Source: UBA9732 sp963621975
GTDB lineage: Bacteria; Spirochaetota; Spirochaetia; Sphaerochaetales; Sphaerochaetaceae
Assembly (NCBI GenBank): GCA_963621975.1
Contig: CAVFGI010000001.1
Location: 124,001 to 188,000, forward strand
Direction of reading: 5' to 3'
Length of the DNA: 64,000 bases
Part shown: positions 34,107 through 43,711 of the stretch, in pieces
Layout: every line of letters begins with the position of its first letter
Position numbering within the stretch: the first letter of the stretch is position 1
Position numbers and translations under genes: made by a program
The notes under the pieces: generated by a model
Told to the model about the DNA's origin: nothing
Seen by the model: the letters and a program-made list of their open reading frames with translations, nothing else
The model's database searches: none

Positions 34107-35632
34107 TTATTGCCTCCCTTACCACCAACTGTGGTCATCATGAAACCAATCTCCTCTTTTGTTGTGGTTCTTGCATCAACAATACCACTGACCTTGCCAC
34201 CACAAAGAACTAAAATTCTATCACAGAGCTCCAAGAGAACGTCTAGTTCTTCACCAATGTAAAGAACTGCAGAACCATTCATCTTTTGTTTATTAAGAAG
34301 TTCATAAATTGCATAAGAAGTATTAATATCCAAACCACGAACAGCATAAGCTGTAAGAAGCACGGGTGGCATGGAAGCAATTTCTCTTCCAACTAGAACC
34401 TTCTGAATGTTTCCACCAGACATTCTTCTTACAGGGAAACTAGTAGATGGAGTGACAACTTCAAGCGTTTCCCAAACGTGTTTGGCTAAATCTTCTGGAT
34501 CTTTTTTATTTACAAACACGCCATTACCTTTTTTCCAAGAACGAAGCATCATGTTGCCGGTCATTCCCATGGAGCCAACAAGCCCCATACCAAGTCTGTC
34601 TTCTGGTACAAATCCCATACCAACACCAACATTTTTAATTTGCATTGGGGTAAGCCCAACAAGCTCAATATCCTTGTCCTTGTCTTTGAATTTGATTGAG
34701 CCTTCTTTAATTGGGTAGAGGCCCGATATTGATTCCAGAAGTTCCTTTTGGCCTGAACCAGCAATACCTGCAATACCTAAAATCTCTCCTGTTTTTGCTG
34801 TAAAGCAAACATTATCGAGCTTGGTAATTCCTTCACCATCAACGACTGTAAGGCCCTCAATTACAAGCTTATCATTAGGATTTTCAAATTTAGGACGGTC
34901 AATGTTGAGTTTTACAGCACGGCCAACCATCATGTCTGTTAATGATTGAGCGGTAGATTCTTTTGTATTAACTGTTCCAATATATTTTCCTTTACGCAAG
35001 ATTGAGACCTTATCAGATACGTCTAAAACCTCTGCAAGCTTATGTGTAATAAGAACAATGGCTTTATTATCGGCCTTCATGTTGCGAAGAACTGCAAATA
35101 ACTTGTCTGTTTCCTGTGGGGTGAGAACAGCAGTAGGCTCATCCAAAATGAGGGTCTCTGCACCACGATAAAGGACTTTAACAATTTCTACAGTCTGCTT
35201 TTGGGAGACAGACATGTCATAAATTTTCATTTTTGGGTCAATGTCAAACCCATAGCGGTCGCAAATCTCTTTGACTTTATCGTTGACAGCAGCTAGATTC
35301 ATCTTGCCTTCATCAAGGCCTAAAATAATGTTTTGTGCTGCTGTGAAAACGTCAACAAGATGATAATGCTGGTGAATCATTCCAATTCCCAAGTCATAGG
35401 CATCTTTTGGAGATCTAATTGTAACCGGTTGACCATCTTTAAATATTTGTCCTGCATCAGGTTGATAGATACCGGAAAGCATGTTCATAAGAGTTGTCTT
35501 TCCACTACCATTTTCACCCAGCAAACAAAGTATTTCACCTCTGTTAATAGAAAGGTTAATGTCATCGTTAGCGATAATCTTACCAAAAGTTTTGGTAATC
35601 CCTTTCAATTCAATTGCACACTGGTTTTGCAC
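34103..35632 (-). CDS. Nucleoside ABC transporter ATPase (YufO type, second system)
   Basis: A 509-residue double ABC ATPase. Domain 1 has GENGSGKTT and LILDEPTAVLT. Domain 2 has GIAGSGQKEL and MSGGNIQKVLVGRE, then YAVRGLDINTS where paralogues have QPTRGLDVGA, so the second site is even more altered than usual. The start is GTG 35632 with AGGA 8 nt upstream. It is the first gene of the operon, with promoter TTGCGA-N16-TAGTAT upstream. It pairs with the two permeases that follow on the minus strand. Confidence 0.9.
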   Translation of the reverse strand: MQNQCAIELKGITKTFGKIIANDDINLSINRGEILCLLGENGSGKTTLMNMLSGIYQPDAGQIFKDGQPVTIRSPKDAYDLGIGMIHQHYHLVDVFTAAQNIILGLDEGKMNLAAVNDKVKEICDRYGFDIDPKMKIYDMSVSQKQTVEIVKVLYRGAETLILDEPTAVLTPQETDKLFAVLRNMKADNKAIVLITHKLAEVLDVSDKVSILRKGKYIGTVNTKESTAQSLTDMMVGRAVKLNIDRPKFENPNDKLVIEGLTVVDGEGITKLDNVCFTAKTGEILGIAGIAGSGQKELLESISGLYPIKEGSIKFKDKDKDIELVGLTPMQIKNVGVGMGFVPEDRLGMGLVGSMGMTGNMMLRSWKKGNGVFVNKKDPEDLAKHVWETLEVVTPSTSFPVRRMSGGNIQKVLVGREIASMPPVLLTAYAVRGLDINTSYAIYELLNKQKMNGSAVLYIGEELDVLLELCDRILVLCGGKVSGIVDARTTTKEEIGFMMTTVGGKGGNK

Positions 35633-35671
35633 TTTTGTGTCCTGCCCTTATTTAAGGTTTATCTTTATTTA

Positions 35672-35699
35672 TACTATCACAAATGATGAGTTTCGCAAG
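35672..35699 (-). promoter_or_regulatory. Promoter of the second nucleoside transporter operon
   Basis: On the minus strand TTGCGA (35699-35694), a 16-bp spacer and TAGTAT (35677-35672). The repeat element at 35706-35722 abuts its upstream side, a typical activator position. Confidence 0.5.
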
Positions 35700-35705
35700 A
35701 AAAAA

Positions 35706-35722
35706 TGCAACAAATAGCAACA
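35706..35722. promoter_or_regulatory. Direct-repeat operator candidate, copy 2
   Basis: TGCAACAAATAGCAACA differs by one base from the element at 30381-30397. Read with the operon, TTGC occurs three times at 10- and 11-bp steps, the last within the -35 box. Confidence 0.55.
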
Positions 35723-35744
35723 GTTTTTCATAAAATCACACTTA

Positions 35745-36362
35745 TCAAATTTTAAGTTTAACTATAGACCAAATTTGCTGGAAAATCTGCTCACGAGTAC
35801 CGGAGCCGTCAATACGTAGGAGCGTGCAACCTTCAGGAAGGCAGGAGAAGTCTTTCTCATAGTTTTCTTGAACTTTTTTCTGGTATTCGCATTTTTCGTA
35901 AATTTCTTTTGCTTCGCCACGTGAGTCTATGCGGTTTATGCAAGCTTCAAGTGGCGTGTCAATGTAGATGACAAGCTCTGGGTATGGAAAGTGAGAGTTC
36001 AACTCTTTAACACGGTTATAGTCAAAACCAATACTTTGATAGGCGAGTGACGAAAAAAGATAGCGGTCAGAAATTACAATTTCTCCAGCCTTGATATGAG
36101 AAATGATGCCATATTCTGGGTTGTTTAGGTGATTATCACGGTCAGCAGCAAAGAGATAGGCTACTGTTGATTGTGGAACTTTAACTTCTCCACTTAGCAC
36201 TTGGCGCAAAAATCTTCCGGTTTCATACTTTGTTGGCTCACAGGTACAATGAACTTTAATTCCCTTATCTAAAAGAGCCTTTTCTAAATTTCTAAGTTGC
36301 GTTGTGGTTCCGGCCCCATCAAGTCCCTCTAGAACCCAAAAGCCTTTTTGTATAGTTGGCAT
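35745..36362 (-). CDS. tmk: Thymidylate kinase
   Basis: Phosphorylates dTMP to dTDP, 205 residues. Recognisable parts: FWVLEGLDGAGTTTQL (P-loop), the dTMP-binding DRYLFSSLAYQ, and RIDSRGEAKEIYEKCEYQKKVQENY in the LID region. The P-loop reads GLDGAGTTT where E. coli has GLEGAGKTT, so Thr stands at the Walker A Lys. I chose ATG 36362 because GGAG lies 9 nt upstream; the longer frame (to 36404) has no such site. The gene is divergent from tamB and ends near the operator of the nucleoside operon. Confidence 0.9.
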   Translation of the reverse strand: MPTIQKGFWVLEGLDGAGTTTQLRNLEKALLDKGIKVHCTCEPTKYETGRFLRQVLSGEVKVPQSTVAYLFAADRDNHLNNPEYGIISHIKAGEIVISDRYLFSSLAYQSIGFDYNRVKELNSHFPYPELVIYIDTPLEACINRIDSRGEAKEIYEKCEYQKKVQENYEKDFSCLPEGCTLLRIDGSGTREQIFQQIWSIVKLKI

Positions 36363-36404
36363 TATTTTTCTCCAATACCCAAGTATATTACACACAAAAC
36401 ACAC

Positions 36405-36443
36405 ATTATATCAATTGAGCCTTATGGTATGAATTGGTATAAT
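36405..36443. promoter_or_regulatory. Overlapping divergent promoters of tmk and tamB
   Basis: For tamB: TTGAGC (36415-36420), 17 bp, TATAAT (36438-36443), only 8 nt before the ATG. For tmk on the minus strand: TTCATA (36433-36428), 17 bp, TATAAT (36410-36405). The two promoters interleave, so they may compete. Confidence 0.6.
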
Positions 36444-36451
36444 TATGGTCA

Positions 36452-39400
36452 ATGAAGTTTCGTGTTACAGCGTTCTCAGTTGTTATCTCTTTGTTCATTT
36501 GTCTTTTGTGCTTTAGCTTGATATTTGTTTTTGGCTTTGCAAAAAAAGGCTACGACAAGTTGGATGATTTGTTAGATAATTTCACAACTTTTGGAGAGCG
36601 AGGATTTACTGTTAAAGTAGAATCTATAGATGGAACTTTAGCAAAAGCCATAGTATTAAATAACATTGAGGCTTCCTATCAAGATAAAACAGTTGCAAGT
36701 ATTGGTGAAGCAAAAATATCAATTAGCCTTTTTGGTATCATTAAATTGGGTTTAGGTTGGAGTTCGCCTGATATTAATTTAATGCTTACAAATGCCAAGA
36801 TTTATGTTGATGGCCAAAGTATGTCTTTGATTGAAATTTTTACCAAAAACTCAAATAAAGAAACAGCTTCAAACATAAATGTACCAAATGTTAATCTCAA
36901 TATTCAGCTTTCAAACTCCAGTGTTGATGTAGATTACAGTGGAATTGAAACACAAGTTGCTAATATTAATGCCTCAGCATATCTTAATTTTAAAAACAAT
37001 GAGATTTGCTTTGAGGGAGCAGATTTAAATATTCCAACTGTTTCTGCAAACCTACCATACAAACAAGTGGTTAATGCTAATGATATTCGTCTTTCAGTAG
37101 ATGACAAATTTGAAATAACAGTTTCATTAGATGATGCCAGTTTGGAAGGGCTTGGAAAAGCAACGGAGATTTCAGCACTAATTAATTTGAACTCAAACGA
37201 ATTGAATATTGCTACATATTTAAATTTGATTGATGTTTCAATTGATGAATATGAGGCCCAAATTAATCAAACAACTGCTAATATAGGCTATTATTTTGAA
37301 ACTAATGAAGTTGATTTAAAGGCCTCTATAGGAAAGATTGAAGCTAAATCTGAGCAAGAATCCAATATAGCTCAAACAGCACAGTTGTATGATCTTTCTG
37401 TTTCTGGAGTCTTGTCTAACTTGAGTGTTGCTGACTTAGATTTGTATTTAAGAAATACAAACATCACCTACCAAGACTATAGTGTAGTTGCAAATGGTGT
37501 TTCTGCTAATCTTGAGTTAGCATTTGATTCTATAAAAGCCCTAGGATATCTGAATTTTGATAACATCACAGTAGCTGGGCTTGAATCTTATACTTTACAA
37601 TCATTTAAGGCTAAGAATGGAGAAATTGACTTTTCATATACTAATTCTTATGAAAATAAAGATTTAGATGCGAGAATTAAAGCTTATATCTATGGTTTAA
37701 GTACAATAGAATATATTAAAGATTTTGAGTCTAGTGTTGATGTAAGTGCAAAAATAAAGAACTTCTCTGAACTCTTAAGTGCAAATGTTTCATTAAATAA
37801 TTTCACTTGTGCATCACTTCCACAAAGCACTGCAATGAATCTAGTTTTTAACAGAGATAAAGAACTTAATCTTTCTATCCAATCTAGTTCTCAACTTAGT
37901 GGTAGTATTTTGCTTTCTTTTGAAAATAACAGTATTGAGACCAGGTTGTATTTAACAAATCTTCAACCTTATAGTTTTACTGCTGTCTACAATCAATTGC
38001 TTTCAAATCAAGATATTGTGAAAGAAGATACTAGTTTTGAAGGTTCTATTGTTTTTACGTTACGCCTCTTAAAAGATACTTTGCAAATTAATACTCTTAA
38101 AAGCTTAGAATTAACGGAAATAAAGGATATTAGTAATTATATTGAAAGTGGACTCTTCTCCGTTAACCTTGCTGTTCATAATCTTGAGATAGAATCAACA
38201 TCTTATAGTGGTGCTGTTTCTTTTGAATCTACATTAAATGGTTCTTTGCTGGAAGTTAGCTCTTTAGCTGTTTCTACCAATGGTTTTAGAGTTTCTTACG
38301 CGGGAACAATTGATTATAATGATTTAATTCCTGATGGTAGGCTTTCTCTTCAACGTGCAGAGGATGGAAGTGAGCTTGTTGCGCTCGACTTTAATTTGAT
38401 TGAAGGAACAAAGTCTTATAGTTTTAAAGTGACCTCGCCAATTTTGCAAAAGACATCTGTCTATGGGACACTTGATTGGCAAAATGAAGATGCAATATAT
38501 TCAAATGCTTTTATTGAATCAAATTACCTTAAAGCTGAAACTATTCCTTTCTATGTTACTGTTATTAGAAATCCAATTGAAGTAAAGGTCCAAAGCGATT
38601 TCTTTGTTTTTGATGCAACACTAGAAGACCAAAGACTGCTGCAACTAAGTGGAACCTTGAATGGACTTGAGATAAAGGCATCGGCATTAATGGCCTTGGC
38701 GGTGGATATGGAGTTCACGGCTAGTTACGATCTCATCACAGGAGAATTAGATACAGATATAGGAAATTTCTCCACGAGGGTATCGGATTTTTTTGGTTTT
38801 AGCTTCGCATCTAGCGTGACTGGTGAGAAGCTTTTGCTGGATAATTTGAAGATAACAAGAGGGGACCAGACTTATGTGTTTGATGGTGCAATTCAGTTTG
38901 AGTATCCATCTTTCTCAAGTTTGACGAGTATTGCGGGTGAAGGGATTTCTGCCCTAGTAAATCTAAAGGATAGAGATGGAATTTTCTCTCTTCTTGGTAC
39001 AATTACAAATCAACAGTACTACTTATCCTTTGTTGCAAACTCCAATATTGATATAGACATAACTCTGCTTGGAACGTATGAGAATGGTTTTTATGCTAAT
39101 GGTAATGTTCATTGGGGTGAGTCCAGTGGCTTTGCTTTTAATGCTCAATATAAAAATGGTGTTTTTGCCTTTTTTGATTCCTTTGGAAAACTTGGGGACT
39201 TGTCATTAAGTGATATAGATTTCAATTTAAATTTCACAGACATGTCAATGCTTTTCTCCTTTGCTTTTGAGAATGTAGTTCAAAAAAGAGTAGAGGAAAA
39301 TGCTTTCCAAAGTGGAACAATTGAACTTTCTGCTAAGCTTGAATCTTTTACATCTAGCTTGGTTTCGCTTGTAACTGGTCTAGATTTTGATGCTAGTTTT

Positions 39401-41128
39401 TCTCTTGCTCTAAAAGATTTTTCTCTTGAAGATGGGTACGAGATTCCTGATACTTCAGTGGATGTTTTTTATAGCAAGGGATTATTTACATTTACTGGTG
39501 ATTTAATTCAAGGGACTTACGATAATACATGTAATTATATAGATTTACATGTAGATAAAGACTTTCTTTTGGGAGTTGATTTAAAAGGCTATTTGGGGAG
39601 TGAGTTAGATCTTTATGCTTCTAATTTATATATTCCACTTCCTATAGTTACTCAATTTACAGATTTCATGGTTTTTGGCATTAATGAAGCCACTATAACA
39701 GGAGATCTTCTTATAAAAGGAAATCCTAGGGATCCACAACTATACGGTATGCTCTACTGTCAGCACTTTGAAATGTGGCTTTCCTATCTCCCACAGCAAA
39801 CTCTTTCTGTTAAAAACATTGCAATTTCTGTTCAAGATCATAGCGTTACAGTAGCAAATACTCCTGTTACAGGGCACAGTAGTTTAGATGGTAGATTTAT
39901 AGATGCTATGGTTTCTGTTTCTCTTTATCTCAATAATTTGTCGGTTGAGAGTCTTGAGGTTGCAACAAATGTACATAATTCTGTTGATTTGTGGATTCCG
40001 CTACCTCTTGGTACAATGGATTTTGAAATTAGAGGAGATGCAACTGGATTAGTAATATATGGTATAAAAAACGGTAAACCATATTTAGAAAGTGATGCTA
40101 TAGCTTCAAATATGCTAATAGATTTTGATATAGAAGATAAGCAGGCTTGGATATATGAATTAGCTACACCTATAGACTTAGACATTAATTTGACAATTGG
40201 TAATGATGTTGAATTCTGCTATCCCCAAAAGAATTCTGCTTTTATTGACTTCACATTAAGTGAAGGCGAGAGTGCTCATTTTACCTTTGATTCTGATACA
40301 CGTTCCATTACAACGGATGGTTCATTATCATTTAAAACAGGTCAAGTTTATTACTTCCAAAATGACTTCTATATCACAGAGGGAAGTCTTGATTTAAATC
40401 GCAAAAATGACGGAACTACAAAATCTGGAAGTCTTTCTTTTTCACTTGATTTAAATGCTAAACTAAAAGATTATGATTCTTCTGGAAATAAGGTTGAAAT
40501 AAATCTAATTTTACAAAATGCAAGTTTGGACAATATATCGCCAAGATTTACAAGTACGCCTAATATGTCTGAAAACGAAATTCTCTCCTTACTTGGCCAG
40601 ACTATTTTGCCTTCTAGCACATTTGGTCAAACTGTTTCCGTAGCTTCTGTTGCATCTTTAGCTGCGGCAGCAACGGATGCAATTTCAAGACTTGGAATTA
40701 TAGAATCTAACAGTAATTATTCACTTACAGCAACAATTAGAGATTCACTTGGTTTTGATATTTTCTCCTTACGTTCCAACTTACTTCAGAATATTATTAT
40801 TGATGCTCTTCCCGGCGAGTTGGCAGGAAAGACTGATATTAGCTTGCTTTCAAAGTACTTAGATGGAACTTCTCTTTTTGCTGGAAAATACCTTGCAAAT
40901 GGTGTATTTGCGCAAATGTCTTTTAGACTTAAGTCTGAAAAAAATAGTAATAAGAATTTGGATTATGGTCATTTCCTGTCAAAGGATTTGATTTTAGATA
41001 TGGAATTTAGTGTTGATTGGGATAATTCCTTTGGTACGTTTACAATATTTACCAAGCCACAAGAGTTGTCTGCTCTCAATATTTTGGATACTATTGGTTT
41101 TAGTGTAACCAAGAGGATTCAATTTTGA
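36452..41128 (+). CDS. tamB: TamB-like translocation and assembly module / lipid-transport protein
   Basis: A 1558-residue inner-membrane-anchored periplasmic protein. One N-terminal signal anchor (AFSVVISLFICLLCFSLIFVFGFA) is followed by a very long beta-rich region. The C-terminal TamB (DUF490) domain has SPRFTSTPNMSENEILSLLGQTILP. TamB-type proteins form a hydrophobic beta-groove that spans the periplasm and carries lipids or helps outer-membrane protein assembly. The next gene is bamA, as in Treponema (my recollection of TP0325-TP0326). No Shine-Dalgarno is visible and the -10 lies 8 nt before the ATG. Codons around 38600-38960 are slightly richer in G/C than their surroundings, with no sign of a break in the frame. 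Confidence 0.88.
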   Translation: MKFRVTAFSVVISLFICLLCFSLIFVFGFAKKGYDKLDDLLDNFTTFGERGFTVKVESIDGTLAKAIVLNNIEASYQDKTVASIGEAKISISLFGIIKLGLGWSSPDINLMLTNAKIYVDGQSMSLIEIFTKNSNKETASNINVPNVNLNIQLSNSSVDVDYSGIETQVANINASAYLNFKNNEICFEGADLNIPTVSANLPYKQVVNANDIRLSVDDKFEITVSLDDASLEGLGKATEISALINLNSNELNIATYLNLIDVSIDEYEAQINQTTANIGYYFETNEVDLKASIGKIEAKSEQESNIAQTAQLYDLSVSGVLSNLSVADLDLYLRNTNITYQDYSVVANGVSANLELAFDSIKALGYLNFDNITVAGLESYTLQSFKAKNGEIDFSYTNSYENKDLDARIKAYIYGLSTIEYIKDFESSVDVSAKIKNFSELLSANVSLNNFTCASLPQSTAMNLVFNRDKELNLSIQSSSQLSGSILLSFENNSIETRLYLTNLQPYSFTAVYNQLLSNQDIVKEDTSFEGSIVFTLRLLKDTLQINTLKSLELTEIKDISNYIESGLFSVNLAVHNLEIESTSYSGAVSFESTLNGSLLEVSSLAVSTNGFRVSYAGTIDYNDLIPDGRLSLQRAEDGSELVALDFNLIEGTKSYSFKVTSPILQKTSVYGTLDWQNEDAIYSNAFIESNYLKAETIPFYVTVIRNPIEVKVQSDFFVFDATLEDQRLLQLSGTLNGLEIKASALMALAVDMEFTASYDLITGELDTDIGNFSTRVSDFFGFSFASSVTGEKLLLDNLKITRGDQTYVFDGAIQFEYPSFSSLTSIAGEGISALVNLKDRDGIFSLLGTITNQQYYLSFVANSNIDIDITLLGTYENGFYANGNVHWGESSGFAFNAQYKNGVFAFFDSFGKLGDLSLSDIDFNLNFTDMSMLFSFAFENVVQKRVEENAFQSGTIELSAKLESFTSSLVSLVTGLDFDASFSLALKDFSLEDGYEIPDTSVDVFYSKGLFTFTGDLIQGTYDNTCNYIDLHVDKDFLLGVDLKGYLGSELDLYASNLYIPLPIVTQFTDFMVFGINEATITGDLLIKGNPRDPQLYGMLYCQHFEMWLSYLPQQTLSVKNIAISVQDHSVTVANTPVTGHSSLDGRFIDAMVSVSLYLNNLSVESLEVATNVHNSVDLWIPLPLGTMDFEIRGDATGLVIYGIKNGKPYLESDAIASNMLIDFDIEDKQAWIYELATPIDLDINLTIGNDVEFCYPQKNSAFIDFTLSEGESAHFTFDSDTRSITTDGSLSFKTGQVYYFQNDFYITEGSLDLNRKNDGTTKSGSLSFSLDLNAKLKDYDSSGNKVEINLILQNASLDNISPRFTSTPNMSENEILSLLGQTILPSSTFGQTVSVASVASLAAAATDAISRLGIIESNSNYSLTATIRDSLGFDIFSLRSNLLQNIIIDALPGELAGKTDISLLSKYLDGTSLFAGKYLANGVFAQMSFRLKSEKNSNKNLDYGHFLSKDLILDMEFSVDWDNSFGTFTIFTKPQELSALNILDTIGFSVTKRIQF

Positions 41129-41150
41129 TTTAATCGCAGGAGATAAATAG

Positions 41151-43691
41151 ATGAAAAAAGTAATTTCAATTGCAATTATCGTTTTGGTTTCCATTTCTAT
41201 GGTTTTTGCTGCAAACGAATGGTGGCAGGGACAAGAAATTGAGCAATTTGTGTATTATGGCTTGCAAAATGTAAGTTCTACAACAATAGATAATGCTCTA
41301 TATTCATATAGACATGCTGTATTCTCAGATTCTGTTTATTCTGAAATTGAAGAGGCTCTTTATGCTGTTGATGGAATTGACTTTCTGACAACTGAAGCAA
41401 TAAAAAACGAAGAAACTGGTGGTCTAAAACTTGCCTTTACATTCTATGAACTGCCAATGCTTTCATCTATATCTTTTGAAGGAAACGAGAAAGTAAAAAC
41501 AAGTGATCTTAGAGAAAATCTCACAATAATTAGTGCAGGTTCCTACTACGATACATCAAGAAAAAGTTTTTTTGAAAGTGCAAAACAAGAAGTTCTAAAT
41601 TACTATTCAACCAAGGGTTTTGAATCTGTTACAGTTGATTATACCATTAATGAAGATACAGAGAATAACACTTTCTCCGTGGTCTTCTCCATAACAGAGG
41701 GCCTACAAACAAGAATTTTGTCTATTTCTTTCTCTGGCAATAAAAATGTTGATTCTTCCGTGCTTAAAAAGCAGGTTTCATCCAAGGTAAAATCATTATT
41801 TAATAACGGCTTCTTGAATGAAAGTACTCTTCAATCCGATGTCTCTGCAATAACTCTTTACTATCAGACCAACGGTTATATTGATGTCATTGTAGGAAAT
41901 CCTATCATTGAAACTGTTGAATCTACAACAGATAAGTATAATGATGTAACTGTTACATTCCCAATTAGCGAAGGTTCTCAATGGTTCTACGGAGGTCTTG
42001 AGGTCACGGGGAACACAATTTATTCAGATGAGGAAATTGCATCTGTTTTAACAATGGATGTTGGTTCTGTTTTGGATCTTCAGAAAGTTCAGGAAGAATA
42101 TACCGCTGTTGCTGACCTTTACTATAACAATGGTTATATTTCAAACGGCATGAGCATTAATGATGAACGAGACGATACTACAATGCAGGTTAAGTATTAT
42201 CTGAATATTGTTGAGGGTTCACAGGCGCATATTGAGCAAATCTTAATTTCTGGTCTTACAAAGACTAAAGATTATGTTATGACTAGAGAACTTGCCTTTA
42301 ATGCTGGTGATGTATTCTCTAAGGAAAAGTTAATTACCAGTGCTCAGAATCTTTACAATACAGGGCTTATTTCTTCAATTGACTATGACCTTCTTTATGG
42401 TAGTGAAGATCCAAATAATGTCATAGTTGAGTTCAAGGTAGAAGAAGGAAATCAAAAAGATATTCAGTTTGGTGCAACCTTTGGTGGTACTGTTGATGGT
42501 TTCCCAGTTTCTGGTTTCCTTTCTTGGACAGATAACAACCTTGGGGGAAGAGGCCAGACTCTCGCAATCTCCACAACAATTTCTCCAGATACTCAAAGTC
42601 TTTCTTTCTCTTTTGGGGATTCTTGGTTTAAAGGAAAACGCTGGTCCAACTCTCTTTCATTTAGTTTCTCTCATAAGAATGTAAGTGGTGAACTTCAGAA
42701 AGCTAAGAGCACGCTTCCTTATTATGATGGAAGAAATTCAAGTGAAACCTACCCATTAGGCTTTAATAGCTCTACAGAATGGAATGCTTCAGGTAATGCT
42801 TATCCATCATCTGACAAGTTGATGGACTATAATCTTTATACATTCTCTCTTGGATATTCTACTGGTTATACGTTTATATATGACATTGGTAGATTATCCT
42901 TCAGCGGAGGTGTTTCTGTTAGTTTGAACAAAGCCATTTATGATAACACAAAATATGATCCTTTTGAAAAACTTACTTACCAGTATGGTCAGAAGTGGCA
43001 GTTCTCAAATAAGTTGTCCCTATCTGTACAGTGGGATGGTAGAGACTATGTCACAAATACTACAAAGGGTTATGTTCTTAGCACTGGTTTGACATACGCT
43101 GGAGGTCTACTTGGAGGTCTGTCAAATTATATCAAATTAAGTGGCAGTGCAGCTGGATATGTAAAGCTCTTCTCTTTCACAACAAAGGATGATACTACAA
43201 AGAATATCATGCTATGTGCATCTACTTCTGCAAGCATAATGCTTCCTCAGTTATATGATTATGAAGGAAAAGGGCTTAAGTTCTGGGATGCAAAATATGG
43301 TGCTACAAAATATGAGATGCTTTATATTGATGGTATGACAATTGGTAGAGGATTTGAAACAGTTGCTGATCAGGCTTTCCTTTGGGATAATACTATTGAA
43401 ATTAGCTATCCAATTGCTGAAAATGTACTCCAGGCAGAGGCTTTCATAAGTGCAACAGGCGTTTCTCCAAGTCTTGATTCTGTATCATCTGGACTTAATT
43501 GGTACTTTGCAGGTGGAGCAGGAATTAAGCTAAAGATTAGTGGTTTCCCTCTTGGATTATATCTTGTTAAAAATGCAACATACAACGTTGATTCAACTGG
43601 CTTTGCCTGGAGAGGTGGAAGTTATTTCCATGGAAATAGTGCAACTAGTGGAATGAGCCTTGTTTTGGCTATTTCTACAAGCTTAATCTAA
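41151..43691 (+). CDS. bamA: Outer membrane protein assembly factor BamA
   Basis: An 846-residue Omp85 protein that inserts beta-barrels into the outer membrane. A Sec signal (ISIAIIVLVSISMVFA) is followed by about five POTRA domains over residues 25-430 (for example SISFEGNEKVKTSDLRENL and GLEVTGNTIYSDEEIASVLTM). The 16-stranded barrel follows. MTIGRGFETV takes the place of the conserved RGF loop that plugs the barrel. A GGAG site lies upstream of the ATG. It is the homologue of T. pallidum Tp92. The gene follows tamB by 22 nt and is directly followed by mutS. Confidence 0.95.
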   Translation: MKKVISIAIIVLVSISMVFAANEWWQGQEIEQFVYYGLQNVSSTTIDNALYSYRHAVFSDSVYSEIEEALYAVDGIDFLTTEAIKNEETGGLKLAFTFYELPMLSSISFEGNEKVKTSDLRENLTIISAGSYYDTSRKSFFESAKQEVLNYYSTKGFESVTVDYTINEDTENNTFSVVFSITEGLQTRILSISFSGNKNVDSSVLKKQVSSKVKSLFNNGFLNESTLQSDVSAITLYYQTNGYIDVIVGNPIIETVESTTDKYNDVTVTFPISEGSQWFYGGLEVTGNTIYSDEEIASVLTMDVGSVLDLQKVQEEYTAVADLYYNNGYISNGMSINDERDDTTMQVKYYLNIVEGSQAHIEQILISGLTKTKDYVMTRELAFNAGDVFSKEKLITSAQNLYNTGLISSIDYDLLYGSEDPNNVIVEFKVEEGNQKDIQFGATFGGTVDGFPVSGFLSWTDNNLGGRGQTLAISTTISPDTQSLSFSFGDSWFKGKRWSNSLSFSFSHKNVSGELQKAKSTLPYYDGRNSSETYPLGFNSSTEWNASGNAYPSSDKLMDYNLYTFSLGYSTGYTFIYDIGRLSFSGGVSVSLNKAIYDNTKYDPFEKLTYQYGQKWQFSNKLSLSVQWDGRDYVTNTTKGYVLSTGLTYAGGLLGGLSNYIKLSGSAAGYVKLFSFTTKDDTTKNIMLCASTSASIMLPQLYDYEGKGLKFWDAKYGATKYEMLYIDGMTIGRGFETVADQAFLWDNTIEISYPIAENVLQAEAFISATGVSPSLDSVSSGLNWYFAGGAGIKLKISGFPLGLYLVKNATYNVDSTGFAWRGGSYFHGNSATSGMSLVLAISTSLI

Positions 43692-43711
43692 TTCACAGAA
43701 AAGAGAATAAC

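Noticed and set aside
38600..38960. Possible transferred insert in tamB because of slightly higher GC
   Set aside because: The rise is small, the frame is continuous and the domain pattern is unbroken.
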